From: Candidatus Woesearchaeota archaeon
GTDB taxonomy: Archaea; Nanobdellota; Nanobdellia; Woesearchaeales; GW2011-AR9
DNA: 36,724 nucleotides
Direction: 5' to 3'
Assembly: GCA_013331635.1 (NCBI GenBank)
Contig: DUFZ01000020.1
Span: 15,790-52,513, forward strand
The position numbers and the translations under genes are program-made. Each line of letters opens with the position of its first letter. Position 1 is the stretch's first letter. Shown piece by piece: positions 1-9,123 of the stretch. Below the pieces are notes generated by a model. It had not been told where the DNA came from. It made no database searches and saw nothing but the letters and a program-made list of their open reading frames with translations.

Positions 1-32
1 ACTGTTTGCGACTGCATTTCGGAAGAGCAGGG

Positions 33-476
33 GTGATTTGCAAGACCCGCCATACCGGATTAGTAGTTCGTGATCTGGAACGTTCCTTGGCATTTTACGT
101 GGCGCTTGGATTGAGCGTTTGGCGGCGCGAGGTTGAAACAGGCCCATTTATAGAAACTGTAGTCGGCATTCCGGGTGTACGGCTTGAGTGGGCCAAACTA
201 CAGGTTCCTGATGGTTCTTTGGTAGAACTATTGCAATATCACTCCCATCCGGATATTCAGTCGCTTGTGGATGCGCCGTCGAACAGGCTGGGTTGTTCAC
301 ACATCGCCTTTACGGTTGAGGATATCGACTTGACTTGTAAAGAGATTACAAGATTGGGTGGGTCTGTCGTAAATCCTCCGGCGTTAGCGCCGAGTGGATT
401 AGTGAAAGTGGCTTACTGCCATGATTCTGCCGGCATCTTGATGGAACTTGTAGAAGAATTGGATTCCCATGACTGA
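33..476 (+). CDS. VOC (glyoxalase/bleomycin-resistance fold) family protein
   Basis: A small protein of about 147 residues with the vicinal oxygen chelate (VOC) fold: the N-terminal RHTGLVVRDLERSLAFY stretch is the typical first beta-alpha unit, and the C-terminal half repeats it (CSHIAFTVEDID, then a late MELVE metal-ligand-type glutamate). I start it at the GTG at 33 because GGAAG at 21-25 gives a well-spaced ribosome site and family members begin just before this motif. An in-frame TTG at 6 is possible, and the gene could extend further left. VOC proteins act as metal-dependent epimerases, lyases or isomerases. The substrate cannot be read from the sequence. Its stop overlaps the start of a methyltransferase stub and two SDR genes follow, so it probably belongs to a small-molecule or sugar-modifying set in the same operon. 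Confidence 0.85.
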   Translation: MICKTRHTGLVVRDLERSLAFYVALGLSVWRREVETGPFIETVVGIPGVRLEWAKLQVPDGSLVELLQYHSHPDIQSLVDAPSNRLGCSHIAFTVEDIDLTCKEITRLGGSVVNPPALAPSGLVKVAYCHDSAGILMELVEELDSHD

Positions 477-618
477 CTATCTTAAAGTTGTTTACGACGA
501 GGCATCTCATCCGCTCACGGAGTACTCTGCTAAACTTTGCAATTATCTGTTTCAGGTCTTTGGTATGAAACCCGGAATGAAAGGTAGCGCATACAAGGGT
601 TCTTACCATGAATCTTAA
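469..618 (+). pseudogene. Amputated SAM methyltransferase, 5' stub only
   Basis: An ATG at 469, overlapping the VOC stop by 8 bases, opens a frame of 49 codons. It starts MTDYLKVVYDEASHP and continues through KLCNYLFQVFGMKPGMK, then stops at TAA 616-618. The opening matches the lead-in of class I SAM-dependent methyltransferases, where the glycine-rich LDVGCG motif should follow directly after KPGMK. Here that motif is missing and nine unrelated codons lead to the stop. The stub runs 11 bases into the downstream SDR gene without harming it. The reading is a gene whose catalytic part was deleted, leaving its start. Family assignment rests on recognising the N-terminus only. Confidence 0.7.
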
Positions 619-1381
619 TCTTGACAATAAACGGGTTCTTATCACCGGCGCATCCCGTGGTATCGGCCTGTCCATTGCGGAAGGGTTCTTGATGGAGAAC
701 GCACGGGTAGTGCTTCTGGCCCGCACTCATGCAGCGCTGCTGGAAGCGGCTGAGCGACTAACTGGTAAGTATGGACAAGATCGTGTGCTCATCTTTTCTG
801 CTGACTGCGCTGACGCATCAAATTGGCCTGACGTTCTGGGGCGGATTAATGCCGACTGGGGTGGTCTGGATATTGCAATAGCTAACGTCGGCAATGGTCG
901 TAGTCTGACTGACGCCTTGCCAGATTCGGAGCATTTCAATAAAGTCTGGCGCACTAATTTTATGACTGCGGAAGGAACGGCTCGAGCCACTTTGCCCTTG
1001 TTGATTAATAGTGGTGGATGTCTACTTTTTATTTCATCTATCGCCGGCATAGAAGCCATTGGCGCTCCAACTGATTATTCTGTGGCAAAGACTGCGATAG
1101 TGTCGCTTTCAAAACAATTGGCACGCAAGTTGGCACCTCGTGTGCGGGTCAATTGTATAGCGCCCGGCAATGTCTATTTCTCAGGTGGCAGCTGGGATGC
1201 AAAAATCAAGGAGGATCCAAAACGTGTGGATGCGCTTATAAACGCTACTGTCCCGATGGGACGTTTTGGTACGCCTGAGGAGATTGCCGATGCTGTTGTT
1301 TTTCTTTGCTCTGATCGTGCCAGCTTTATTACCGGTGCTTGTCTGGTAGTGGATGGCGGTCAGACCGTGAGTTTGTTTTAA
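608..1381 (+). CDS. SDR family NAD(P)-dependent oxidoreductase
   Basis: A 257-residue classical short-chain dehydrogenase/reductase of standard length. It has the Rossmann motif TGASRGIG at residues 13-20, an ANVG version of the NNAG motif near 92-95, catalytic Ser144 in FISS, and the Tyr157-xxx-Lys161 pair in YSVAK. The C-terminal GACLVVDGGQ is the usual family ending. Such enzymes reduce or oxidise a hydroxyl or keto group with NAD(P) in the cytoplasm. The substrate is not readable, but pairing with a second SDR inside a polysaccharide locus points to a sugar or sugar-acid precursor. The start overlaps the end of the methyltransferase stub. It is followed after 16 bases by the next SDR, so both are probably cotranscribed. 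Confidence 0.9.
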   Translation: MNLNLDNKRVLITGASRGIGLSIAEGFLMENARVVLLARTHAALLEAAERLTGKYGQDRVLIFSADCADASNWPDVLGRINADWGGLDIAIANVGNGRSLTDALPDSEHFNKVWRTNFMTAEGTARATLPLLINSGGCLLFISSIAGIEAIGAPTDYSVAKTAIVSLSKQLARKLAPRVRVNCIAPGNVYFSGGSWDAKIKEDPKRVDALINATVPMGRFGTPEEIADAVVFLCSDRASFITGACLVVDGGQTVSLF

Positions 1382-1397
1382 AGGACATGTAATTATT

Positions 1398-2219
1398 ATG
1401 ATAAATGATTTGTTTTCATTGGATAATAAAGTAGTTGTCATAACTGGGGCGGCTGGTTTGCTTGGACGACAGCATGCTGATGCCGTAGCTCAGATGAGGG
1501 GCATCCCTGTACTTCTGGATATTAATGCTGATGCGGTTGAACACTTGGCTGCCGATATTATCGCTCATTTCGGCGTTCCAGCTAGCGGCTGGGCAGTGGA
1601 TATTACTAAAGAGGCGGAAATTGAAAAGAATAGTACTGCTTTACTGGCTCGTTATGGTCACATTGACGGTTTGGTCAATAATGCCGCGAACAACCCCAAG
1701 GTGGAAGGGGACGGCGCCAAAAACTTTTCACGGTTGGAGAACTTTCCCGTGGAAGTCTGGCAAGCTGACATGGCAGTGGGGTTGACCGGCTCTTTTCTGT
1801 GCGCCAAATATTACGGCTCTGCCATTGCTCGAAATCCACAAGGTGGCAGTATTGTAAATATCTCCTCGGATTTGGGACTGATTGCACCGGATCAGCGGTT
1901 ATATCGCAAAACTGGTTTGCCGGATGACATTCAACCCGTCAAACCGGTTACTTATTCTGTAGTCAAATCTGGTCTCATTGGCTTGACCCGTTATTTAGCG
2001 ACATATTGGCCAAATGTTAGGTGCAATGCACTTTGCCCGGGAGGGGTTGCGAACAATCAGGATCAGGCCTTTCTCAAAGAGGTTTGTAGCCGTATTCCCA
2101 TGGGAAGATTGGCTAGACCGGATGAATATCAGGGAGCTGTTTTATTCCTTTTATCAGAAGCGTCTTCGTATATGACTGGCGCTATATTAATTATTGATGG
2201 AGGAAGATCATGTTGGTAA
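1398..2219 (+). CDS. SDR family oxidoreductase, PtmA-like
   Basis: A 273-residue short-chain dehydrogenase/reductase. Visible motifs are TGAAGLLG at 17-24 in place of the commoner TGxxxGIG, NNAA at 94-97, Ser157 in NISSD, and Tyr186-xxx-Lys190 in YSVVK. There are about 29 residues between the serine and the tyrosine instead of about 13, so it carries a short insertion before the active site. The opening LFSLDNKVVVITGAAGLLG resembles SDRs of surface-sugar pathways such as PtmA of flagellar legionaminic acid loci. That comparison is from memory and only suggests a role in nucleotide-sugar or sialic-acid-like synthesis; no NeuB or cytidylyltransferase gene is in the window. It ends shortly before an AT-rich block begins. 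Confidence 0.88.
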   Translation: MINDLFSLDNKVVVITGAAGLLGRQHADAVAQMRGIPVLLDINADAVEHLAADIIAHFGVPASGWAVDITKEAEIEKNSTALLARYGHIDGLVNNAANNPKVEGDGAKNFSRLENFPVEVWQADMAVGLTGSFLCAKYYGSAIARNPQGGSIVNISSDLGLIAPDQRLYRKTGLPDDIQPVKPVTYSVVKSGLIGLTRYLATYWPNVRCNALCPGGVANNQDQAFLKEVCSRIPMGRLARPDEYQGAVLFLLSEASSYMTGAILIIDGGRSCW

Positions 2220-2256
2220 TAAAAATAAGAAAATCAATTTTTGAGAGGTGTTTTAA

Positions 2257-3645
2257 ATGAAAATTCTTCTTATCGCTTATGACAATGATTCCTATATTTC
2301 AGTTTTCCCCCTTGGTTTAGCATATATTGCATCAGCGTGCAGAAATGCAGGGCATGAAGTTAGAATTTATAATCAGGACGTTTATCATTGGCCAGAATCT
2401 CACCTGATCGATTTGTTAGATAGGGAATATTTTGATGTTGTTGGAGTAGGCGTTATAGGTGGATATTACCAATATAAAAAGTTACTAAAAATATCTGAAG
2501 CAATAAATTCGTCAAAAAATAGGCCTTTTTATGTTATCGGAGGTCATGGACCATCACCTGAACCTGAATATTTCCTTGAGAAAACTAAAGCAGATGCTGT
2601 TGTAATTGGTGAAGGCGAAGTTACAATGATTGAACTGTTAAAAGCTTTAGAAAATAGGAAGGAATTGGCTTCTATTGCTGGTGTTGCATTTATGGAGAAC
2701 GGTAAATGCATTCAAACCCCAAGACGAGCACTTATTCAAAATATTGATGAAATATCTTACCCAGCCTGGGATTTATTTCCAATGGAGCATTATGCATTAG
2801 CTAGAGAGCCAAATATTAGGAATAGCGAACGTCTGATGCTTGTTTTGACAGGTAGAGGCTGCACTTTTAAGTGTAATTTCTGCTATAGAATGGATGAGGG
2901 GCATCGAGCTAGATCCTCTGAAAGTATTATTGAGGAAATAAAAATTTTACAGAAAAACTATGCTATTTCTTACATTGATTTTCAGGATGAACTTTTAATG
3001 AGTTCAGCTCAGAGAACAGTTGAGCTTTGTGAAAGCTTTATTAAATCTAATCTCAAATTCAAATGGTGGTGTAATGGCAGATTGAACTATGCAAAACCCG
3101 ATCTTTTGAAATTGATGAAAGAAGCGGGTTGTGTCTTCATTAATTACGGAATTGAATCATTAGATGAAAAAGCCCTTCGTAACATGAACAAATCTCTTAC
3201 GGTCAAACAGATTGTAAGTGGTATCGAAAATACATTAGCTGCAGGCATAAGTCCTGGTTTTAATATTATATTCGGTAATATTGGTGAAACCTCAGAATCC
3301 TTACGACTTGGTGTTGAGTTCCTATTGAAATATGATGACCACTCACAGATGAGGACAATTAGGCCCGTTACCCCGTATCCAGGCTCTCCACTATATTATT
3401 ATGCGATTGAAAAAGGACTTCTAAAGGACTGTGCAGATTTCTACGAGAATAAACATCTCAATTCGGATTTACTGGCGGTCAATTTTACAGATATGACTGA
3501 TGACAAGTTTCATGAGGTGCTTTATGAGGCGAATAAAACGCTCATTGAACACTACTATTCATTCCAACTAAACAATTCCTTAAATACTGCCAGAAAACTC
3601 TACTTTGAGCGGGATTCCTCTTTTAGAGGATTCAGGCAGACCTGA
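2257..3645 (+). CDS. B12-binding-domain radical SAM protein
   Basis: A 462-residue enzyme with two domains. Residues 1 to about 140 look like a cobalamin-binding Rossmann domain (MKILLIAYDN, FPLGLAYIAS, VIGGHGPSPEPEYFL, ADAVVIGEGE). The radical SAM core follows, with the iron-sulfur cluster motif Cys202-x3-Cys206-x2-Cys209 in GCTFKCNFCYR. The region TPYPGSPLYYYA near 370 is typical of this class. GAGAGG upstream of the ATG is a clear ribosome site. Relatives do methylations, ring contractions or other radical chemistry; the cobalamin-binding His of the strict DxHxxG motif is not evident, so cofactor use is uncertain. In this locus it most likely modifies a sugar or lipid intermediate. It lies in an AT-rich block whose composition differs from the SDR genes before it. 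Confidence 0.85.
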   Translation: MKILLIAYDNDSYISVFPLGLAYIASACRNAGHEVRIYNQDVYHWPESHLIDLLDREYFDVVGVGVIGGYYQYKKLLKISEAINSSKNRPFYVIGGHGPSPEPEYFLEKTKADAVVIGEGEVTMIELLKALENRKELASIAGVAFMENGKCIQTPRRALIQNIDEISYPAWDLFPMEHYALAREPNIRNSERLMLVLTGRGCTFKCNFCYRMDEGHRARSSESIIEEIKILQKNYAISYIDFQDELLMSSAQRTVELCESFIKSNLKFKWWCNGRLNYAKPDLLKLMKEAGCVFINYGIESLDEKALRNMNKSLTVKQIVSGIENTLAAGISPGFNIIFGNIGETSESLRLGVEFLLKYDDHSQMRTIRPVTPYPGSPLYYYAIEKGLLKDCADFYENKHLNSDLLAVNFTDMTDDKFHEVLYEANKTLIEHYYSFQLNNSLNTARKLYFERDSSFRGFRQT

Positions 3646-3675
3646 ATCCTGATCCGGCAAGCCAAAGGCATTGTA

Positions 3676-4893
3676 ATGATTTCCAGAGTCATTTTTATCA
3701 TAAGTTATCCGATTCGCGATCAGGAGTACAATTTCCTGGGGATTGACCTGTTAGTAAGGAATAAATATGACGTGGAAATATGGAATCTGATGCCGGTGAT
3801 CAATCCGGAAGTATTCAGGCATCAGGGGGATGTCACAGATGCCGGCTTGGTTTCGGATAAGTATCGCCTTATTCATGTGAAAGAAGATTTCAAAAACAGG
3901 ATATCCAATCTGGGTAGTAATGATTTCCTGTTTGTACATGTGGGTTGTACCTTAAAAACATATTTTATTTACCGGGCAATCACAAAAAAAAAGTTGAGAT
4001 ACGGGAATGATCTGCTGCTGCTGGAGTTTTATTTCAAGAGTCAGGGGGGGGAAACAGCAGACCTGATAAACCGGATCAAAAGGGTCACAGTCAAAAAAAT
4101 ACTTGCAAGACTGTCGGTATTGCAATGCCAGAATGCCGTTTTCCGTTTTGTCCGGCCATATATTGTCAATCCGTCACGTCTCATTGTAAGAGGAGGCAAT
4201 AAGTCTTTGGCATTTGTCAAAATTTATGATTTACCCGTAGCCTCCAACACTAAAACTCTCCTTGCGCATAATATCGATTACGATGCTTATCTTTTGCAGA
4301 AAGATAAGCCCAAGTGGGGTCATAATAAAAATATTGCGGTTTTCCTGGATGGGTGTGTTTGTTTTCATCCCAATTATATTCGTAGTAACTGTAAGAGTGG
4401 TGCTACACCGGATATTTATTTCTCCGAATTAAGTGCTTTTTTCAGAAAAATCGAGGCCAGATGGGATGTCGAAGTCATAATAGCAAAGCATCCTCGTGGC
4501 GGCAACGAATATGAACGCAAAGATTATTTTGAAGGCAGACGGACAATGTCTTACCGGACACCTGAACTGGTTGCTAATTCGCAATTCGTCATATTGCATA
4601 GCAGCATGGCCATCGGCCATGCGGTACTGTTCAAAAAACCGGTAATATTCATTATCACGGAACAACTAAAAAAAGGACAGGATGCGGAACTTATTAATGG
4701 TCAAGCTGCTTATTTTGGGAAAAAACCTGTCAACATCAGTAATCAGAAAGAAGTATCCAAGTTTTTGAAAGAAGAGCAGTTGGGTATTGACGAAAATATT
4801 TATGACACCTATAAGGACGATGTTATAAAAACGCCAGGCACGCCGGAAATGCAGCGTTGGGAGATAATAATAGATTATCTGAAGACACTGTAA
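3676..4893 (+). CDS. Putative glycosyltransferase-like protein, GT-B-type C-terminus
   Basis: A 405-residue soluble protein that I do not recognise as a named family. The N-terminus (VIFIISYPI) and the C-terminal half read like a two-Rossmann glycosyltransferase: a beta-strand with IIAKHPRGG near 268-276, then SQFVILHSSMAIGHAVLFKKPVIFI at about 302-326. That second stretch resembles the donor-binding part of capsule and CDP-glycerol/sialyl-type transferases, where a His-Ser pair precedes a helix and a KP turn. No DxD motif or membrane segment is obvious. It follows the radical SAM gene by 30 bases and precedes a GT10 gene, so a role in repeat-unit assembly is reasonable. It could instead be a sugar-modifying protein. 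Confidence 0.6.
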   Translation: MISRVIFIISYPIRDQEYNFLGIDLLVRNKYDVEIWNLMPVINPEVFRHQGDVTDAGLVSDKYRLIHVKEDFKNRISNLGSNDFLFVHVGCTLKTYFIYRAITKKKLRYGNDLLLLEFYFKSQGGETADLINRIKRVTVKKILARLSVLQCQNAVFRFVRPYIVNPSRLIVRGGNKSLAFVKIYDLPVASNTKTLLAHNIDYDAYLLQKDKPKWGHNKNIAVFLDGCVCFHPNYIRSNCKSGATPDIYFSELSAFFRKIEARWDVEVIIAKHPRGGNEYERKDYFEGRRTMSYRTPELVANSQFVILHSSMAIGHAVLFKKPVIFIITEQLKKGQDAELINGQAAYFGKKPVNISNQKEVSKFLKEEQLGIDENIYDTYKDDVIKTPGTPEMQRWEIIIDYLKTL

Positions 4894-4995
4894 ATCTACT
4901 TTGCACATAATTATAGATTCCCGTTCGCTATTCTTTTTCATTGTGATCATTTAACTTCCCAAAACCTTAGTGAGCATGTAGGAGGCATATCCCGT

Positions 4996-6039
4996 ATGAA
5001 GACGATTTTAATTCTTAGCACATCAGGCAATACACTATTTGACCCCGATGTGCGAGATAATATTACCGATCAGTTCATTTACTTGCGTGATAGGTTGCAT
5101 GAACTCGGCTATGAGCTCAAAACGGCTGACAACAATCCTCTTGATAACTGTGAATGGGTGCTTTTCATCGATCAGAATAGTGTAAAACCTTACTCTGGTT
5201 GGCGTGGATTGGCAAGAAAAATGAAGTCAAGGATTAAAGGGAAGCGGCTATTTAGGGATTTATATAATGAATGTATACACGCCGGTATGCAACAAAGAAT
5301 GGCATTATTATTGATGGAACCTCCGTCTGTGATTCCGGAAAATTGGGACTCGAAATTTCACGAAATGTTTCCCCTTATTTTTACATGGCATGACAATTAC
5401 ATTGATGAACATAAATTTGTTAAGATTTATTTGACCCAAACACGTCTGTTCCCAGGTGTACCAGAAATTTCCTTTTCGAATAAGAAATTGTTGGTTACTA
5501 TTTCTATAAACAAATTTTCAAAACACCCGAGGGAATTATATTCAGCGAGGCGGGAATCAATACGCTATTTTGAACGTAAACAGCCAGAGGGTTTTGATTT
5601 ATATGGAGTGGGTTGGAATAAACCAATAAATATTTTAGAAAAGACAATCCCCTATCTGCGACAAAATTACCCGTCTTACCGTGGCAAGGTACAAAATAAG
5701 TGGGATGTTTTACCATACTATCGCTTCGGCTTGTGTTATGAAAATATATTGGATGAACCAGGATGGATAACCGAAAAGATTTTTGATTGTATGCGTAGCA
5801 AGTGTGTGCCTATTTATTGGGGTGCAGCTAATGTTACCAAATATGTTGATAAGGATGCCTTCATAGATCGTAGGCTATTTAAATCTAATGAAGAATTAGA
5901 AGAATATTTGATCCATATGACTGAAAAAGATTATAACAGATTTCAAGAGGCAATGCAGGATTATATCAACAGTCAAAGATTTGATCGATTCCTGCCGCCG
6001 GAGTTCTCAGATACGATAATTAAGGGACTTGGATTATAG
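4996..6039 (+). CDS. Glycosyltransferase family 10 (alpha-1,3-fucosyltransferase-like)
   Basis: A 347-residue protein whose C-terminal half carries the GT10 signature: YRFGLCYEN at 242-250, then TEKIFDCMRSKCVPIYWGA at 259-277, and an acidic FIDRRLF stretch near 289-295. GT10 enzymes transfer fucose, or a related 6-deoxy sugar, from a GDP donor to GlcNAc or glucose. The N-terminal half is acceptor-side and diverged. AGGAGG about 10 bases before the ATG supports this start. The 102-base spacer in front holds nothing I recognise. No gmd or fcl gene for GDP-fucose is in the window, so the donor must come from elsewhere or be a different sugar. Confidence 0.88.
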   Translation: MKTILILSTSGNTLFDPDVRDNITDQFIYLRDRLHELGYELKTADNNPLDNCEWVLFIDQNSVKPYSGWRGLARKMKSRIKGKRLFRDLYNECIHAGMQQRMALLLMEPPSVIPENWDSKFHEMFPLIFTWHDNYIDEHKFVKIYLTQTRLFPGVPEISFSNKKLLVTISINKFSKHPRELYSARRESIRYFERKQPEGFDLYGVGWNKPINILEKTIPYLRQNYPSYRGKVQNKWDVLPYYRFGLCYENILDEPGWITEKIFDCMRSKCVPIYWGAANVTKYVDKDAFIDRRLFKSNEELEEYLIHMTEKDYNRFQEAMQDYINSQRFDRFLPPEFSDTIIKGLGL

Positions 6040-6114
6040 TGCATCCCTGCCGGGCAACGACAAAGCAATATGCGACCCGACGGGTTATTTTGAGAAAAAC
6101 AAGGACCGTATATA

Positions 6115-7644
6115 TTGCTGAGTAAAAATAAAAAAGATATTCTAATTTTATTGATTGGCACTGCTTTTCAGTTTATTACTGGCATGCTATCAACCAGAAT
6201 AGTTACATCTGTGCTTGTCCCTCATGAGATAGGCAGAATGGCAATTGTTATGGCAATTATTTTATGGTTTAACTTTTTGACTGGTCCAGCATCTGCCTAT
6301 ACACAGCGGAATCTTCTTGAATGGGACTTGCGTGGTATGGTTCGTAAAAATATTTCATATCTCTTCCTGTACTTATCTGTTGTGTCGGTTGTCGGCAGTA
6401 TCGTCTTGATTATCATGAAACACACGATCGGCATTGGGATCAATATCGAAACTTACTGGATTATAATGCTTGTCATGGGGTTAGTTTTTACTACTGGTAT
6501 TAACAATGGATTTATGGGTTGGTTGAACATGTTTAAGAAACGTATTTGGTATGTTTTTTTTTCAAATCTTACAACTTGGTTAGGAATATGTCTTTCATTG
6601 CTATTTGTTATGTTCATATCCATGTCTGCTGAAAACTGGCTTTTAGGGCAAATTCTCAGTCACCTCCTTATACTTTTTTTCAGTGGAATAGTATTTTTAA
6701 AATTATTAAAACCGCCACAGGCCTTTAGAGCGCGTGAAAATGGAACATCTATCGAAAAACCAAAATCGTTGTTATTGGTATTTAATTTTGGATGGCCAAT
6801 AAGTGTTGCTTCTTTGATATTGTGGTTTCAACAATCAGCATATCGCTTTGTTCTTGAAAAGACCAGCAGCCTGGAAGTTGTTGGGCTATTTACTGTGGGA
6901 TTCGGCTTGGGAATGAACTTAGTGGACAGGTTTTATTCTCTGTTCAATCAGTTTTATGACCCTATTTTTTTTAAAGAAATTACTACAGGTGACATATCAA
7001 AGAAAACTGCTGCATGGAATAATTACGCGTACTATTTGATGCCAGCAGCATTAGTGATGTCTATATATATTATATGCGGGGGGCCATTTATCGCTAAAAT
7101 TATTGTGGGAGAAAAATTTTATCATATTGCAAAAAATAGTATAATATGGGGTGTAATATCTCAGTTGGCATTGATATTTTATACCGCGTATTCAATGGTG
7201 GGTATGATACAACATAATACGAAGGGCTATATTTTACCGAATATTATCGGATTAATAGTTATGATGTGTGGATTATTCTCATTATCCAGCTGGGATCCAT
7301 ATTTAGGTGCTGGTATTTCCTTGTCCGCCGGATCATTGGCTGTATTTCTGGTAGGTCGGTGGACAATGGTAAAATTGTTGCCCGTTAAACTCCCTGTTAA
7401 GCGGTTGTTTTTTTCATTTATCCTTACACTGCCTATGATTGTATTTTTGGGAATTATTAGGTCCTTATATCTCACCCCTAGTATTATTCAATCTTTAGTC
7501 GTTTTGACTTTATCGGGTGTATATGTGGTATTTATTCAATTCATTCTTGTGAAGAAAAGAATGGTGCTACCGAAACAATTGGATTTTGTTGATAAAATTG
7601 AAAATAAATGGGAATCTTATTTTTTAAAAAATCGGTGTCTCTGA
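6115..7644 (+). CDS. wzx: Wzx-type flippase (polysaccharide transport, MOP superfamily)
   Basis: A 509-residue, highly hydrophobic protein with about 12-14 predicted membrane helices spread along its length, as in the MOP-superfamily polysaccharide transporters. The opening (ILLIGTAFQFITGMLSTRIV) is the typical first helix, with the family's small-residue and arginine pattern. Its job would be to flip the undecaprenyl-linked repeat unit across the inner membrane. The start is a TTG at 6115, supported by AAGGA at 6101-6105; no ATG is well placed. A Wzy-type candidate follows directly, so this is likely a Wzx/Wzy-dependent pathway. The symbol is given by role; wzx genes are too divergent to name by sequence alone. 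Confidence 0.85.
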   Translation: MLSKNKKDILILLIGTAFQFITGMLSTRIVTSVLVPHEIGRMAIVMAIILWFNFLTGPASAYTQRNLLEWDLRGMVRKNISYLFLYLSVVSVVGSIVLIIMKHTIGIGINIETYWIIMLVMGLVFTTGINNGFMGWLNMFKKRIWYVFFSNLTTWLGICLSLLFVMFISMSAENWLLGQILSHLLILFFSGIVFLKLLKPPQAFRARENGTSIEKPKSLLLVFNFGWPISVASLILWFQQSAYRFVLEKTSSLEVVGLFTVGFGLGMNLVDRFYSLFNQFYDPIFFKEITTGDISKKTAAWNNYAYYLMPAALVMSIYIICGGPFIAKIIVGEKFYHIAKNSIIWGVISQLALIFYTAYSMVGMIQHNTKGYILPNIIGLIVMMCGLFSLSSWDPYLGAGISLSAGSLAVFLVGRWTMVKLLPVKLPVKRLFFSFILTLPMIVFLGIIRSLYLTPSIIQSLVVLTLSGVYVVFIQFILVKKRMVLPKQLDFVDKIENKWESYFLKNRCL

Positions 7645-7694
7645 TTTTGGTGCTTGTTTCGCAAGCAGTGATCTAATGGAATCCTGTAAATCAG

Positions 7695-9116
7695 ATGCAG
7701 CATATATTTAGTGATTTTATCGTGATTGAATATCTTGTCTCAAGTGTCTCCCTTCTCTTTCTGAGTATCGCTATGCTCTGTATAGCCTACTTCGCATGGC
7801 GAGTAGCGAGAAAAATATTTAATGTCCCCATTATGATAGATCTGATTTTCTTTTTTGTCTTTGTCAAGATGGGGCTCTACTATTTCTTGCCGACATTAAT
7901 GAGAATAGCCAGTAACTACAAGTTTGAACGTGAAGACAATGTTTCTATTCCTATTCTTGTTCTCCTCTATCTTATTGAAATGATATCGTGGTCAGTGTGG
8001 TTTACAGTGTTGCTGAGTGTGCTCAGTGTTGTCACGAAAAGCAAGAAAAGGATAGAGCTCAACGATTTCTTTTATTATAAGTATTTGGAATCAAAAACCC
8101 TCCTGTTTATACTGGCATCAGGATTTATAACATTCTATGCATTTGGCATTCTCGGCATATATCTTGGTCTATTTTCAGAAGTCTTTAAGTCGTTATTCGG
8201 TTATACTGGTCTTGCGGTTGGTCCTTTACTGATGATGCTTTCGTTAAGGTACTACAACAACCCCCTTTTTTTCTTAGGTGTCGGTTCTACATTGTTATCG
8301 ATTTTCAGCAGTTCTAACAATCGTGGTACTATAGTCTACTTGGTTATATTTATGCTATTTGTATCGTGGTTTATGTTGCGTGATAAATGGTCTAAAATTA
8401 TCACTTGTAGCACACTTTGTGCTTTGATGGTGATGTACTTTGCGTTGGGGGGACTGTTTGATAGGTCAATTTTCATTGATGAATCTGGAAGAGTGGCTGT
8501 TAATATTGCTGCTGACCCAGAAAAAAAAGGGGCTTTGTCTGCTTTAGACGAAATAGAATGGCGCTTTGGAGCGTCTACTCGAATAGGAACGGCCTTTATC
8601 GGTCTCTATGATCGTGGCGAAGCGGCTGGGATTAATCCAATCAAGCATTCACTTATGGGATTCTTACCTCGCTCGATTAACCCAAACAAACCTGTCCCAA
8701 GTACACTGGTTGCTGATGATATCTTTTCTATGGGAATGTATATTATCTATCGAGAAATATACGGATACGATACATACAATATGGTTGAGTTTCCGACGGG
8801 GGCTCATTTCTATTGGGAATTTGGTATGCCGGGTGTTATTGTTCTAAGTGCAGTGTCAGGCTTGTACATAGCTCTATGTGCTTACTTTTTTTCAAAGCTA
8901 GGCATGGTTGCACTTCCGCTCATAGTGTCTGTATTCAAGCCTTGGGGGTTCGTGGATCCTAAAATTTGGGTGTCTGATATTGCGATGCAGCTATATCAGA
9001 TTATATTGCCTCTTATGCTCCTTATATTTATTATTAGAGCATTTCGCTATGCGAGCAAAGGAATAAGACAATTTCTTTATTTGAGCGTTGATACACATAG
9101 TAAGATTAATAGGTGA
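7695..9116 (+). CDS. wzy: Wzy-type O-antigen polymerase candidate
   Basis: A 473-residue integral membrane protein with about 10-12 hydrophobic segments and one larger polar loop at roughly residues 255-360. That loop contains SINPNKPVPSTLVADD and later EFPTGAHFYWEFGMPGVI. A long periplasmic loop rich in charged and proline residues, followed by a G-x-x-Y/W-E-F-G motif before a helix, is what Wzy polymerases and related oligosaccharide polymerases show. It would link repeat units at the periplasmic face. The call depends on topology and on its place next to Wzx. An O-antigen ligase or an unrelated membrane protein is less likely but possible. The ribosome site is weak. Confidence 0.7.
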   Translation: MQHIFSDFIVIEYLVSSVSLLFLSIAMLCIAYFAWRVARKIFNVPIMIDLIFFFVFVKMGLYYFLPTLMRIASNYKFEREDNVSIPILVLLYLIEMISWSVWFTVLLSVLSVVTKSKKRIELNDFFYYKYLESKTLLFILASGFITFYAFGILGIYLGLFSEVFKSLFGYTGLAVGPLLMMLSLRYYNNPLFFLGVGSTLLSIFSSSNNRGTIVYLVIFMLFVSWFMLRDKWSKIITCSTLCALMVMYFALGGLFDRSIFIDESGRVAVNIAADPEKKGALSALDEIEWRFGASTRIGTAFIGLYDRGEAAGINPIKHSLMGFLPRSINPNKPVPSTLVADDIFSMGMYIIYREIYGYDTYNMVEFPTGAHFYWEFGMPGVIVLSAVSGLYIALCAYFFSKLGMVALPLIVSVFKPWGFVDPKIWVSDIAMQLYQIILPLMLLIFIIRAFRYASKGIRQFLYLSVDTHSKINR

Positions 9117-9123
9117 AAACTTT

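Noticed and set aside
6040-6114. Short open frame of 28 codons between the GT10 and Wzx genes
   Set aside because: It has no ribosome site and no recognisable sequence, and could easily be chance.
9088-9123. Upstream TTG start for the FkbM gene
   Set aside because: It overlaps the Wzy candidate by 29 bases and has no ribosome site; the ATG at 9124 has one.
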